Below are positions 9,103 to 22,847 of a stretch of DNA of 52,092 bases, one piece after another. The translations under genes were made by a program, and so were the position numbers. Origin of the DNA: Pseudomonadota bacterium (GTDB taxonomy: Bacteria; Pseudomonadota; Gammaproteobacteria; Xanthomonadales; Xanthomonadaceae). Numbering within the stretch: the stretch's first letter is position 1; the number at the start of each line of letters is the position of its first letter. The DNA is taken from NCBI GenBank assembly GCA_018241125.1, contig JAFEEL010000015.1, positions 1 to 52,092 of the forward strand. The letters run 5' to 3'. The notes below the pieces were generated by a model that was given only the letters and a program-made list of their open reading frames with translations, had not been told where the DNA came from and did no database searches.

Positions 9103-9284
9103 ACACGGCGCGAACCCCAAGCGATGCCGAAAAACCCGCACCTTTCGCGCACGCAACACCGCTCATCGATTCAAGCACTTGCGACTTGCACCGCCACGCC
9201 ATTCGTCCAACAATACTCCAGTCGCCAGAGTTTCGCGCAAACCGACCGCAAATCAGCGGTCGCTCAACGGGATGCGATAGCGGC
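9103..9284 (+). promoter_or_regulatory. CRISPR leader
   Basis: These 182 bases lie between the cas2 stop and the first repeat and contain no convincing gene. They are the leader because the perfect repeats begin here, while the degenerate repeat lies at the far end. Array promoter and integration signals are expected here, but I could not identify a clear -10/-35 pair. Confidence 0.7.
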
Positions 9285-12200
9285 GTCGCCCGCTTCAACC
9301 GAAGCGGGCGCGGATTGAAACCCCCTCCGCGTACTCGCGGGCCTCACGTTCCAGCGTCGCCCGCTTCAACCGAAGCGGGCGCGGATTGAAACATGTCGCG
9401 CTCGTGCATCACATGCGAAAGGGCGAGGTCGCCCGCTTCAACCGAAGCGGGCGCGGATTGAAACACACAGTCGGCGCGCGAAACCGCAGCGCGTGCAAGG
9501 TCGCCCGCTTCAACCGAAGCGGGCGCGGATTGAAACCCGATGACCCGCCAGCAGAGCCACCCCCCGATCCGTCGCCCGCTTCAACCGAAGCGGGCGCGGA
9601 TTGAAACCGACGAAGACACCGAACGCCTGCGCGTGGCAGGCGGTCGCCCGCTTCAACCGAAGCGGGCGCGGATTGAAACCACGAAGGACTCGATGCCCTT
9701 GATGCCGGAGAGCAGTCGCCCGCTTCAACCGAAGCGGGCGCGGATTGAAACAGTAGCGTGGGAGGCGCTGCGTGACTCAACCCGCGTCGCCCGCTTCAAC
9801 CGAAGCGGGCGCGGATTGAAACCTTGCGAAAGAGGTGGGAGAGGAATTCAAAGATGGTCGCCCGCTTCAACCGAAGCGGGCGCGGATTGAAACATGGCGG
9901 TAGGTGTGCTCGTTGAGGTGCAGCCAGGTCGCCCGCTTCAACCGAAGCGGGCGCGGATTGAAACTTGCAATTGCACAGAGCATTGCAGCTTGTTGATGTC
10001 GCCCGCTTCAACCGAAGCGGGCGCGGATTGAAACTCGACCCGCCGTACACGCTGGGGAAGATGGATTAGTCGCCCGCTTCAACCGAAGCGGGCGCGGATT
10101 GAAACTGTCGCAGTCTGACGCGCATGGCGTCGTGCGCACGTCGCCCGCTTCAACCGAAGCGGGCGCGGATTGAAACTGCGCGACGCGATGCAAACCGCCT
10201 CGCACGCACTGTCGCCCGCTTCAACCGAAGCGGGCGCGGATTGAAACCCATCGCGCCATCGCGCGGTTGTCCGTCGCAAGGGTCGCCCGCTTCAACCGAA
10301 GCGGGCGCGGATTGAAACGTCTGCGAAGGGAACCCTGCAGGCATCGAAAATCGTCGCCCGCTTCAACCGAAGCGGGCGCGGATTGAAACCCTCGACTGGC
10401 TACTGGCTGAAATCCTCGCCGGCCGTCGCCCGCTTCAACCGAAGCGGGCGCGGATTGAAACATGCGCCGCGAGCCGCTTTTGGTCAAGCGGTGTCGTCGC
10501 CCGCTTCAACCGAAGCGGGCGCGGATTGAAACGCGCTGCGACAAACCAGCGCGTGCGAGCAACGCGGTCGCCCGCTTCAACCGAAGCGGGCGCGGATTGA
10601 AACATTACGGCCGGTTTGATTGATGGTCTGGTACATTGTCGCCCGCTTCAACCGAAGCGGGCGCGGATTGAAACTGGCTCAAGGCCCGCGCGGGCTGGCG
10701 TGAAGTGCGTCGCCCGCTTCAACCGAAGCGGGCGCGGATTGAAACTACTCGACCGAACGCCCACTGCCAACCGGCACCGGTCGCCCGCTTCAACCGAAGC
10801 GGGCGCGGATTGAAACCACATGCCCGTGTCGTACGCGATGTCAGCCGACGTCGCCCGCTTCAACCGAAGCGGGCGCGGATTGAAACCTCGCGCGCGCCAA
10901 GCTCGCATCGCCGCCGACCAGTCGCCCGCTTCAACCGAAGCGGGCGCGGATTGAAACCCGTTACCTGGAGGCCGGCTGCACCTCTGGCTGGGTCGCCCGC
11001 TTCAACCGAAGCGGGCGCGGATTGAAACTGCGCGAAAGTGTAAGAGTCGCACCCATCGAAAAGTCGCCCGCTTCAACCGAAGCGGGCGCGGATTGAAACG
11101 CTGCGGAAGCCATTGCAAGCGTGGCGGGATCAGGTCGCCCGCTTCAACCGAAGCGGGCGCGGATTGAAACACACTCGAGGCGGGTGCGTGGTCGAACGGG
11201 CGAGTCGCCCGCTTCAACCGAAGCGGGCGCGGATTGAAACCATCGTGCGCCAGTAGTTGTACATGCGCTGCGGGGTCGCCCGCTTCAACCGAAGCGGGCG
11301 CGGATTGAAACTTGGCGCTCATAGGCAAGGTGCTGCCCACGACGGTCGCCCGCTTCAACCGAAGCGGGCGCGGATTGAAACGCGCCAGCTTCGGGCGGTG
11401 CCGTCGAGCACCTCGGGTCGCCCGCTTCAACCGAAGCGGGCGCGGATTGAAACCGTTCACGCCGACGATGCGAGCGACTTCGATGCGGTCGCCCGCTTCA
11501 ACCGAAGCGGGCGCGGATTGAAACGGCAACTGGCAATGCCGCTACAGCATCGCCGCCGAGTCGCCCGCTTCAACCGAAGCGGGCGCGGATTGAAACCCAG
11601 CACCGTAACTAGATCGTGCCACGCTACGCGCAAGTCGCCCGCTTCAACCGAAGCGGGCGCGGATTGAAACGACCACCGGGACGGCCAAATTCTTGAGCGC
11701 GACCAGTCGCCCGCTTCAACCGAAGCGGGCGCGGATTGAAACTTTCACATACTCCGCGCTGAAACTTTGCGCAGCGGGTCGCCCGCTTCAACCGAAGCGG
11801 GCGCGGATTGAAACCGACCCATGACTGCGACGTGTCACGCGGCGATGCGTCGCCCGCTTCAACCGAAGCGGGCGCGGATTGAAACGTGTACGACCGCGCG
11901 GCGCAGGTGCGGCCAGGCGAGGTCGCCCGCTTCAACCGAAGCGGGCGCGGATTGAAACTTGCGCACGGTCGGCGCCGGCTGGTTGCTGCGAGTCGCCCGC
12001 TTCAACCGAAGCGGGCGCGGATTGAAACGTACAGGTCATTGAGACGAACCGCGGCCATGCCTGTCGCCCGCTTCAACCGAAGCGGGCGCGGATTGAAACA
12101 CGGCGAACATCAAGGCATCGAACGGGATGGATGGTCGCCCGCTTCAACCGAAGCGGGCGCGGATTGAAACTAGCGAGGGTCGCGGATTCCGCATGCGTGC

Positions 12201-13670
12201 CGACGTCGCCCGCTTCAACCGAAGCGGGCGCGGATTGAAACTTCGCGAGCACGGAAGACGCGATCGCCGACATCCTGTCGCCCGCTTCAACCGAAGCGGG
12301 CGCGGATTGAAACATGGTCAATCCTCGGTAGTGTTCGTGGTGGCGCTGGTCGCCCGCTTCAACCGAAGCGGGCGCGGATTGAAACGCGACCAGGGACTGC
12401 CCACGCAACTGGCCGACCTGTCGCCCGCTTCAACCGAAGCGGGCGCGGATTGAAACGATCATTTCACGCGCGCCGAAGGGTGACCCGTGAGTCGCCCGCT
12501 TCAACCGAAGCGGGCGCGGATTGAAACCCCGCAAAGCCGCGTCAGCCCTAGCGATCACGAGTCGCCCGCTTCAACCGAAGCGGGCGCGGATTGAAACATT
12601 GCTTGTCATCCTTCTTTCCGAACGGCCACTGTCGCCCGCTTCAACCGAAGCGGGCGCGGATTGAAACCCAATACTTGTGCGAAACCCCCGCTAGCGGCTT
12701 GTCGCCCGCTTCAACCGAAGCGGGCGCGGATTGAAACTTTGCCGGATGCGGACGGCCCGACGTTGACGAAGGTCGCCCGCTTCAACCGAAGCGGGCGCGG
12801 ATTGAAACAACATCTAGACGCCCATCTGCAATCATCGCGCGCACGTCGCCCGCTTCAACCGAAGCGGGCGCGGATTGAAACCAATGGTGGGACAGGATCG
12901 GGCGCCGGTGGGCCGTCGCCCGCTTCAACCGAAGCGGGCGCGGATTGAAACAGGTGTTTGCGCTCTACTACGCGCTGCCGACGCCACGTCGCCCGCTTCA
13001 ACCGAAGCGGGCGCGGATTGAAACATGGCACGAAGGTTCCGATTAGCACGGTCGCCTTCGTCGCCCGCTTCAACCGAAGCGGGCGCGGATTGAAACGGAT
13101 CGCTAGCCATGTAGATCGCAGCCGCCGCAGCGTCGCCCGCTTCAACCGAAGCGGGCGCGGATTGAAACCGTGCAATCAGGAATCACTATCGGCGCTGGCG
13201 CTGGTCGCCCGCTTCAACCGAAGCGGGCGCGGATTGAAACCACACAATGCGTTTGCCCTGCTGCGGGCACCAGGTCGCCCGCTTCAACCGAAGCGGGCGC
13301 GGATTGAAACTTCCGCAATGATCGCCGATAAGATCGGTTCCGATGTCGCCCGCTTCAACCGAAGCGGGCGCGGATTGAAACCTGCTGAACGATGGGTAAC
13401 TGTGCGGATATTGCGTCGCCCGCTTCAACCGAAGCGGGCGCGGATTGAAACGTGCTAAAACAGCTGCATGATTATTTTGTTCAAGTCGCCCGCTTCAACC
13501 GAAGCGGGCGCGGATTGAAACAGCATCACTCCCGTCACAATGCCGATGCGGTCGAGTCGCCCGCTTCAACCGAAGCGGGCGCGGATTGAAACGAGCGCAT
13601 GAACGCGCTGTGGCGCGAAACCCACGAGTCGCCCGCCTCAGCCTAAGCGGACGCGGACGCGGATCAAAAG
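9285..13670 (+). CRISPR. Type I-C CRISPR array: 61 perfect repeats plus one degenerate repeat, 61 spacers
   Basis: I located 61 copies of a 37-bp repeat, the first at 9285-9321 and the last intact one at 13556-13592, with no differences seen on reading. A degenerate copy follows at 13628-13670. Spacers are 33-37 bp, mostly 34. Repeat positions 3-12 (CGCCCGCTTC) pair perfectly with 17-26 around the loop AACC. The last 11 bases, CGGATTGAAAC, match the 11-nt 5' handle that Cas5c leaves on type I-C crRNAs. Transcription is read left to right, away from cas2. The repeat is longer than the usual 31-32 bp of I-C arrays. Length and uniformity suggest an active system. Confidence 0.99.
13628..13670 (+). 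repeat. Degenerate terminal CRISPR repeat
   Basis: This copy keeps GTCGCCCGC at its left end but has several substitutions, ends in ATCAAAAG, and is 43 bases long because ACGCGG is duplicated in tandem. The hairpin is weakened. Decay at the leader-distal end marks it as the oldest repeat and fixes the array orientation. Confidence 0.9.
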
Positions 13671-13868
13671 AGTCATTGGAAATGCCTACCGTCAGCCTTC
13701 ACAGGGCAGATCAAGGCTCGACTGCATCGTTGTCGTGCGACATTTTCAGTCCATCATGCACACTGCATCACTCCGGTTAGTACCTGCGAAGCCGCACGCT
13801 TTGCGGCATAATTGGCGGTCGCAGGGCCGCGTTCTGCCGGCCCCACCCGTCCACCTCCCGGAGCATCC
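13671..13868 (+). promoter_or_regulatory. acnA upstream region
   Basis: The 198 bases between the array and acnA hold no gene. A -10-like CATAAT lies at 13807-13812, about 57 bases before the ATG. No matching -35 box is evident, so the promoter call is weak. Confidence 0.3.
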
Positions 13869-16622
<2,754 letters not shown>

Positions 16623-16647
16623 TCGGCTGCGTAACGGCCGGAAGCCC

Positions 16648-16700
16648 CGCCCGCGCCAGCGGCGCGGGCGTTCGCAAGGGCCGCGCGGCAATGCCGCGCG
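16648..16700 (+). terminator. Double hairpin after acnA (repeated at 16801-16853)
   Basis: The first stem is a perfect 10-bp pair, CGCCCGCGCC with GGCGCGGGCG (loop AGC, 16648-16670). The second is an 8-bp pair, CGCGCGGC with GCCGCGCG (loop AAT, 16682-16700). Both are repeated 153 bases later. No U-tract follows, so this may be a REP-like mRNA stabiliser or a Rho-assisted terminator, not a classical intrinsic one. Confidence 0.5.
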
Positions 16701-17057
16701 AGCAGCCCTTGCTCACCCGGCATGGCGGCATCTTGCAGTACGTGCTGCGGCAACTGGCCGGCAAGTCCAAGGCGGCCTGATTCGTCACGGCCGGAAGCCC
16801 CGCCCGCGCCAGCGGCGCGGGCGTTCGCAAGGGCCGCGCGGCAATGCCGCGCGAGCGGCCCTTGCTCACCCGCCATGGCGGCATCCTGCGACGTGCTGCG
16901 GCAGTTGGCGACCCGATAGCGGCGTAACCGGCCTCGACCGGTTCGGACGCCGCGCCGGCGACCTTGCGCAATTCCACCGGTCGGTGTAAGCGTGGCACTC
17001 TTGTCCGTGCGCCCGTCGCGCGGCGCTGGCCAACGCACACTTGCCTGGGGAGACCGC

Positions 17058-19856
17058 ATGCGCATTCTCGACCGCTCCATTTATCAGGGCCCGTCGCTGT
17101 ACGCCCATTTCCCGGTCATTCGCCTCGAACTGGATCTGGGCGAACTCGAGCATTGGCCCACCGCCAAGCTCGGCGCGCCCTTCATCGATGGCCTGTTGGC
17201 GGCGCTGCCGGGCCTGAAGGAGCACGGCTGCTCCTACCGTGAACCGGGCGGTTTCGAGCGGCGCATGCGCGAGGGCGATGGCACCTGGCTGGGGCATGTG
17301 CTCGAGCACGTGGCCATCGAGTTGCAGAACGTGGCCGGCGAGAACGTCACCTTCGGCAAGACGCGCTCCATCGCCGACGACCGTCCCGGCGTCTACACCG
17401 TGGTGTACGAGTACACCGAGCGCGAGGAAGGCGTGGCCGCCGGCGAGCTGGCGATCAAGCTGCTGTGTTCGCTACTACCCGCCGCGATCCGTCCCGAAGG
17501 CAGCGTGCCCGAAGGTTGGGAATGGGCGAAGGCGCGCGACCAGTTCATCCGCTTCGCGCAGCGCCGCGCCCTCGGGCCGTCCACCGCATCGCTGGTGCGC
17601 GCCGCCGAGAACCGCGGGATTCCCTGGTTGCGCATGAACGACCAGTCCCTCGTGCAACTCGGGCACGGCAAGTACCAGCAGCGCATCCAGGCCACGGTGA
17701 CCGGCAAGACCCCGCACATCGCGGTCGAGCTGGCGTCCGACAAGGAGGAGACCAACAAGATCCTCGGTGCCCTCGGCCTGCCGGTGCCGCGGCAGGAACT
17801 GGTGCAATCGGAGGAAGGCGCGATCCGCGCGGCGCGCCGGCTCGGTGGGCTGGTCGTGACCAAGCCCTACAACGGCAATCACGGCCGCGGCATCACCATC
17901 GGCATCTCCGGCGACGACGCCGTGCGCGAAGGCTTCAAGGCCGCGCATGAGCATTCGCGCTCGGTGATCGTGGAAACCTACATGGCCGGCGACGACCATC
18001 GCCTGCTGGTGGTCAACGGCGAGCTGGTCGCGGCGACGCGGCGCACGCCGGGCCATGTGGTCGGCGACGGCGCGAAGACCATCGCGCAGTTGGTCGAGAT
18101 CGTCAATCAAGACCCGCGCCGCGGCGTCGGCCACGAGAAGGTGCTCACGCGGCTGGTGCTCGACGCGCAGGCGCAGATGATGATGGAGCGCGTGGGCTAT
18201 CACGCCGATTCGGTGCCCAAGGTCGATGAAGTCGTGTATCTGCGCTCGACCGCGAACCTGTCCACCGGCGGCACTGCCACCGATGTCACCGACATCATCC
18301 ATCCCGACAATCGCGACATGGCGGTGCGCGCGATCAAGGCGATCGGGCTGGACGTGGGCGGCGTGGATTTTCTTTCCACCAACATCGCCGAGAGCTACAA
18401 GTCCATCGGCGGCGGCATCTGCGAGGTCAACGCCGCGCCGGGATTCCGCATGCACGTGTCGCCCAGCGAAGGCACGCCGCGCGACGCCGCCGGCCCGGTG
18501 ATCGACATGCTGTTCCCGCCCGGCACGCCTTCGCGGGTGCCGATCGCCGCCATCACCGGCACCAACGGCAAGACCACCACCGCGCGCATGCTCGCGCACA
18601 TCGCCAAGATGGCCGGCTACACGCCGGGATTGACCACCACCGATGGCGTCTACATCGACGGCCAACGCACCGTGGAAGGCGACATGACCGGGCCGGTGTC
18701 GGCGCGCATGGTGCTGGCCGACCCGCAGATCGACATCGCGGTGCTGGAAACCGCGCGCGGCGGTCTGCTGCGCGCCGGCATGGCGGTGCGCCACGTGGAC
18801 GTGGGCGCGGTGCTCAACGTGCAATCCGACCATCTGGGCATGAAGGGCATCGACACCCTGGAGCAACTGGCCGAGGTCAAGCGCATCGTGGTCGAGGTGG
18901 CGACCGAGTGCGCGGTGCTCAACGCGGATGATCCGAACGTGCTGAAGATGTCCGGCTACACCGACGCCAAGACCATCTGCTACGTCACCATGAACCCCGC
19001 ACACGCGCTGGTGCGCGAGCACATCCGCGCCGGTGGCCGTGCCTGCGCGCTCGAGGCCGGCGTCAACGGGCAGATGATCACGTTCTACGACAAGGGCAGC
19101 CACATCCCGCTGCTGTGGACGCACCTGATCCCGGCCACGCTGGAAGGCCGCGCCCTGCACAACGTGCACAACGCGATGACCGCCGCGTCGGTGGCGTATT
19201 CGCTGGGCATCAAGCTCGACGCCATCCGCCAGGGCTTGCGCACGTTCGATACCACGTTCTTCCAGGCGCCCGGGCGCATGAACGTGTTCAACGAGCACCC
19301 GTTCAAGGTGTTGTTCGACTATGGCCACAACGCGCACGCGGTGGGCGTGATGGCCGACCTGGCGCAACGACTGGACGTGAGCGGACGGCGCATCGTGGTC
19401 GTCGCCGGCCCCGGCGATCGCCGCGACGAGGACTTGCGCGAGATCGCGCGCGCCGTGGCCGGCAAGTTCGACCACTACATCGTGCGCCGCGACGACTCAC
19501 TGCGGGGTCGCGAACCGGGCGACGTGGTGCGGATCATCGCCGCCGAACTGCTTGCTCGCGGCGTGCAGGAAAATCAAATCAGCCGCATCGAGGACGAACA
19601 GGATGCGATCGACGCCGGCCTGAAGATGGCGCGCTCCGGCGACCTGCTGCTGGTGTTCGCCGACGCCTTGATCCGCTCGTGGAAGCAGATCATCAAGTTC
19701 CGCCCCGAGGGTGCGCCCGAACTGCCACCGGCGCGCGCAGCGGTGCCCGAACCGCGGGTCGTGCAACCGGCGATCGAAGAAGCCATCCATGCGGTGATGG
19801 AGGGCATGGTGCGCGACGAGCGCGGCATCTCCATCGCGCGCGAGGGGGATGACTAG
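17058..19856 (+). CDS. cphA: Cyanophycin synthetase CphA
   Basis: CphA builds the storage polymer cyanophycin (multi-L-arginyl-poly-L-aspartate) by ATP-dependent addition of Asp and then Arg. The 932-residue protein has the CphA N-terminal domain (MRILDRSIYQGPSLYAHFPV), an ATP-grasp region at about 200-480 (VELASDKEETNKILGALGLP), and a Mur-ligase-like part with P-loop TGTNGKTTT near residue 500 and FDYGHNAHAV near 755. GGGGAG at 17047-17052 supports the ATG at 17058. At 932 residues it is slightly longer than many homologues, with a C-terminal tail rich in Pro and Ala. It is followed by a Mur-ligase-only paralogue. No cyanophycinase gene is in the window. Confidence 0.95.
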   Translation: MRILDRSIYQGPSLYAHFPVIRLELDLGELEHWPTAKLGAPFIDGLLAALPGLKEHGCSYREPGGFERRMREGDGTWLGHVLEHVAIELQNVAGENVTFGKTRSIADDRPGVYTVVYEYTEREEGVAAGELAIKLLCSLLPAAIRPEGSVPEGWEWAKARDQFIRFAQRRALGPSTASLVRAAENRGIPWLRMNDQSLVQLGHGKYQQRIQATVTGKTPHIAVELASDKEETNKILGALGLPVPRQELVQSEEGAIRAARRLGGLVVTKPYNGNHGRGITIGISGDDAVREGFKAAHEHSRSVIVETYMAGDDHRLLVVNGELVAATRRTPGHVVGDGAKTIAQLVEIVNQDPRRGVGHEKVLTRLVLDAQAQMMMERVGYHADSVPKVDEVVYLRSTANLSTGGTATDVTDIIHPDNRDMAVRAIKAIGLDVGGVDFLSTNIAESYKSIGGGICEVNAAPGFRMHVSPSEGTPRDAAGPVIDMLFPPGTPSRVPIAAITGTNGKTTTARMLAHIAKMAGYTPGLTTTDGVYIDGQRTVEGDMTGPVSARMVLADPQIDIAVLETARGGLLRAGMAVRHVDVGAVLNVQSDHLGMKGIDTLEQLAEVKRIVVEVATECAVLNADDPNVLKMSGYTDAKTICYVTMNPAHALVREHIRAGGRACALEAGVNGQMITFYDKGSHIPLLWTHLIPATLEGRALHNVHNAMTAASVAYSLGIKLDAIRQGLRTFDTTFFQAPGRMNVFNEHPFKVLFDYGHNAHAVGVMADLAQRLDVSGRRIVVVAGPGDRRDEDLREIARAVAGKFDHYIVRRDDSLRGREPGDVVRIIAAELLARGVQENQISRIEDEQDAIDAGLKMARSGDLLLVFADALIRSWKQIIKFRPEGAPELPPARAAVPEPRVVQPAIEEAIHAVMEGMVRDERGISIAREGDD

Positions 19857-19864
19857 TTGTTGTG

Positions 19865-20001
19865 CGATTGATCGGACATCCTGTCCGACAATCGCTCGCC
19901 AAGTCCGGTACATGCCCGGACTTGGCTCCGCAGCGCCGGCGTTGCCGACGCTGCGTTCGGCCCCTCCATGGGCCGAATCGTTACCCTTTCGCTCCCGTAA
20001 C
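19865..20001 (+). repeat. Multi-hairpin intergenic element, copy A
   Basis: Between cphA and the Mur-ligase gene lie several successive stems. The first is 13 bp with one bulged A (19865-19894). A 10-bp stem around TACATG lies at 19898-19924. A 12-bp stem with one mismatch spans 19929-19955. A perfect 8-bp stem, TTCGGCCC with GGGCCGAA and loop CTCCAT, spans 19956-19977. A weak GTTAC/GTAAC pair closes it. A second copy with different stem sequences but the same layout lies on the other strand at 42786-42944. The element could be a terminator, an RNA leader of the next gene, or a mobile repeat. Confidence 0.75.
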
Positions 20002-20016
20002 AAGCAAGTCGAATCG

Positions 20017-21786
20017 ATGATGCAGGCTGAAGAACGACCCGCGCCATTCACCGATTCGCGCCGCTTGCTCGGCGCCAATCCGTATTTCTCCGGGGTCGGC
20101 GCGGCGCTCGAAGCCACACTCGTTCCGGTCATGCCCGCACTGATCGACGCTTGGCGCGCGCGCGTAGCCCGCGCCCGCACCGCACTCGGCTGGCCCGACG
20201 CGCCGACCTTCGCCCACCCGCACGCCGGCGGCGCCACGCTCGCCCTCGCCGCCCCGCTCGACCAGTTGTTTACCGCGACCGATGTCAACGAATGGGCCTG
20301 GCTGGCGAGCGCTGCCGAAGCCCGCGTCGACGGCGACTATCCGCGTTTCCACGCACCCGCTTTCGCGGCCGCCTGGGACGAGGACGCCGCCATGCACACC
20401 CTGCGCGAGCTGGCGCGCAGCGAGGCCAACCCGGCCCTGCTCGCGCTGGCGCAGGCCGCGAACGCGCAGCGCGTCGCGCTGTTGATCGGCGAAGACGACT
20501 TCGCGCTCGGCGAAGGCAACGGATCGCGCGTGTTCCCACTCGATCCGCTGCCCGATCCAGCGCGCATCCGCTGGTCGTCGCTGCACGACGTGCCGGTGGC
20601 GCTGGTCACCGGCACCAACGGCAAGACCACCACCGTGCGCCTGCTCGCGGCGATGACGCGTGCGCACGGCTGGGCCACCGGCCATTCGTGCACCGACGGT
20701 CTGTTCGTCGAGGGCCGCCAGATCGCATCCGGCGACTACTCCGGCCCGGCGGGCGCGCGCGCGGTGCTGCGCCAGCCCGATGTGCAATGCGCGATCCTCG
20801 AGACCGCACGCGGCGGCATCCTGCGCCGGGGGCTGGCGATGCAGCGTGCGCAGGCGGCCGTGGTCACCAACCTCAGCGCCGACCACTACGGCCATTACGG
20901 CATCTACGGCCTCGACGACCTCGCACGGGTGAAACTCACGGTCGCCCGCGTACTCGACCGTGGCGGCCTGCTGGTGCTCAACGCCGACGATCCGATCTTG
21001 CGCGCGCACGCGGCAGACGTGACCTGCGCGATCGCCTGGTTCGCGCTCGATCACGACCATCCGCTGCTGGTTTCTCATCGTGCGGCTGGCGGCGCCACCT
21101 GCGGGGTACGCGATGGCCGCGTGGTGCTCGGGGTCGGCGGCACCGTGCAAGATCTCGGTGCCGTTGCCGATATGCCGCTCAGCGTCGGCGGCGCGGCGCG
21201 CTACAACGTCGCCAACCTGCTCGCCGCCACGCTCGCCGCGACCGCGCTGGGCGTGCTGGCGGCCACCATCGCCGAGGTACTGGCGCGCTTCGGCTCGGCG
21301 CACGCCGACAACCCGGGTCGCCTGCAGCGCTGGGCGCTGGCCGGCGTGGAGGTGTGGATGGACTACGCGCACAACCCGGACGGATTGCAAAGCTTGCTGG
21401 ACGTCGTCGGCGCAGCCACACGCAAGGGCCGCCTCGGCCTGCTGCTCGGCCAGGCCGGTGACCGCAACGATGCCGATATCCGCGAACTGGCCCGCATCGC
21501 CGCGCACTACCGCCCCGACCACGTCGTCCTCAAGGACATGCCCGCCTTCATGCGCGGCCGCGCCCCGGGCGAAGTCGCCTCGATCCTGCGCGAGGCCCTC
21601 GCCGAATCGGGCATCCCCGCCACCGCGACCGCTTACGCCGACGACGAGGAACGTGGCGCGCGCGCCCTGCTCCACTGGGCGCAGCCGGGCGATATCCTCG
21701 TGCTACCGGTACACGGCAAGGCCGCGCGCACGCAGGTGTCGATCCTGCTCGATCGCATGGCCGCGATGCACTGGGCGCCGGAGTAG
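20017..21786 (+). CDS. Mur ligase-family protein, cyanophycin synthetase paralogue without ATP-grasp
   Basis: The 589-residue product resembles only the Mur-ligase half of CphA. It has P-loop TGTNGKTTT near residue 198, the CphA-like [14 protein letters not shown] near 265, NADDP near 325, and [10 protein letters not shown] near 449. The ATP-grasp domain is absent, and about 190 residues of unrecognised N-terminal sequence replace it. Many proteobacterial cphA loci carry such a second gene, sometimes called cphA-prime, of unsettled function. The start is the first ATG of the ATGATG at 20017. In-frame upstream starts would run through the hairpin element. Adjacency to cphA suggests a role in making or modifying the polymer; this is inferred. 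Confidence 0.85.
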   Translation: MMQAEERPAPFTDSRRLLGANPYFSGVGAALEATLVPVMPALIDAWRARVARARTALGWPDAPTFAHPHAGGATLALAAPLDQLFTATDVNEWAWLASAAEARVDGDYPRFHAPAFAAAWDEDAAMHTLRELARSEANPALLALAQAANAQRVALLIGEDDFALGEGNGSRVFPLDPLPDPARIRWSSLHDVPVALVTGTNGKTTTVRLLAAMTRAHGWATGHSCTDGLFVEGRQIASGDYSGPAGARAVLRQPDVQCAILETARGGILRRGLAMQRAQAAVVTNLSADHYGHYGIYGLDDLARVKLTVARVLDRGGLLVLNADDPILRAHAADVTCAIAWFALDHDHPLLVSHRAAGGATCGVRDGRVVLGVGGTVQDLGAVADMPLSVGGAARYNVANLLAATLAATALGVLAATIAEVLARFGSAHADNPGRLQRWALAGVEVWMDYAHNPDGLQSLLDVVGAATRKGRLGLLLGQAGDRNDADIRELARIAAHYRPDHVVLKDMPAFMRGRAPGEVASILREALAESGIPATATAYADDEERGARALLHWAQPGDILVLPVHGKAARTQVSILLDRMAAMHWAPE

Positions 21787-21799
21787 GCGTTGCCGTGAT

Positions 21800-22169
<370 letters not shown>

Positions 22170-22171
22170 CA

Positions 22172-22822
22172 ATGCACCCCCACCAACGCCAGTTCCTCGA
22201 AGCCGCCCTGTCCCGCGATGCCCTGCGCTTCGGGCAGTTCACCCTGAAATCCGGGCGCATCAGCCCCTACTTCTTCAACGCCGGCCGCTTCGACAGCGGC
22301 GGCGCGATGGCGGCATTGGGGCAGGCTTATGCGCACACCCTGCTGGAATCAAATGTTGCGTTTGACGTGCTGTTCGGCCCGGCCTACAAGGGCATCCCGC
22401 TGGCCACCGCGGTGGCGGTCGCGCTGGCCGGGCTGGGCCGCGACGTGCCGCTGACCTTCAACCGCAAGGAAGCCAAGGATCACGGCGAGGGCGGCAGCCT
22501 GATCGGCGCATCGCTCGGCGGCAAGCGCGTGCTGATCGTGGACGACGTGATCACCGCCGGCACCGCGATCCGCGAGTCCATCGACATCATCCGCGCCGCC
22601 GGCGGCACGCCTTGCGGGGTGCTGATCGCGCTCGATCGCCAGGAGCGCGCCGGCGACAGCGAGCTGTCGGCCACCGATGCGGTGCGCTCCGAGTTCGGCA
22701 TCCCGGTACTGGCGATCGCCGGCCTTGGCGAGTTGATGCAACTGGCCGAAGGCCGCGCCGATCTGGCCGCGCACCAGCAGGCGCTTTTGGCGTATCGTCG
22801 GCAGTATGGAACAGCGCCCTGA
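22172..22822 (+). CDS. pyrE: Orotate phosphoribosyltransferase
   Basis: PyrE joins orotate to PRPP to make OMP in pyrimidine synthesis. The 216-residue protein has the PRPP-binding loop [16 protein letters not shown], the N-terminal substrate region [18 protein letters not shown], and [13 protein letters not shown] of the mobile loop. Length is normal. The ATG follows heptamer repeats directly and has no Shine-Dalgarno site, which is odd for this genome segment. The reading frame stays open upstream through the 14-mer array, but that extension has no family match and is not counted. The next gene begins 25 bases downstream. Confidence 0.96.
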   Translation: MHPHQRQFLEAALSRDALRFGQFTLKSGRISPYFFNAGRFDSGGAMAALGQAYAHTLLESNVAFDVLFGPAYKGIPLATAVAVALAGLGRDVPLTFNRKEAKDHGEGGSLIGASLGGKRVLIVDDVITAGTAIRESIDIIRAAGGTPCGVLIALDRQERAGDSELSATDAVRSEFGIPVLAIAGLGELMQLAEGRADLAAHQQALLAYRRQYGTAP

Positions 22823-22847
22823 CCGGCGTCTGCATTCGGAGGTCGCC

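Noticed and set aside
9285-13592. Many short open frames on both strands across the CRISPR array
   Set aside because: They repeat the translated CRISPR repeat (for example VARFNRSGRGLK or FNPRPLRLKRAT) joined by spacer codons. They are not genes.
16648-16700. A link between the acnA hairpins and the CRISPR repeat, since both contain CGCCCGC stems
   Set aside because: The shared part is only a short GC-rich stem; loops and flanks differ, so chance is the simpler explanation.
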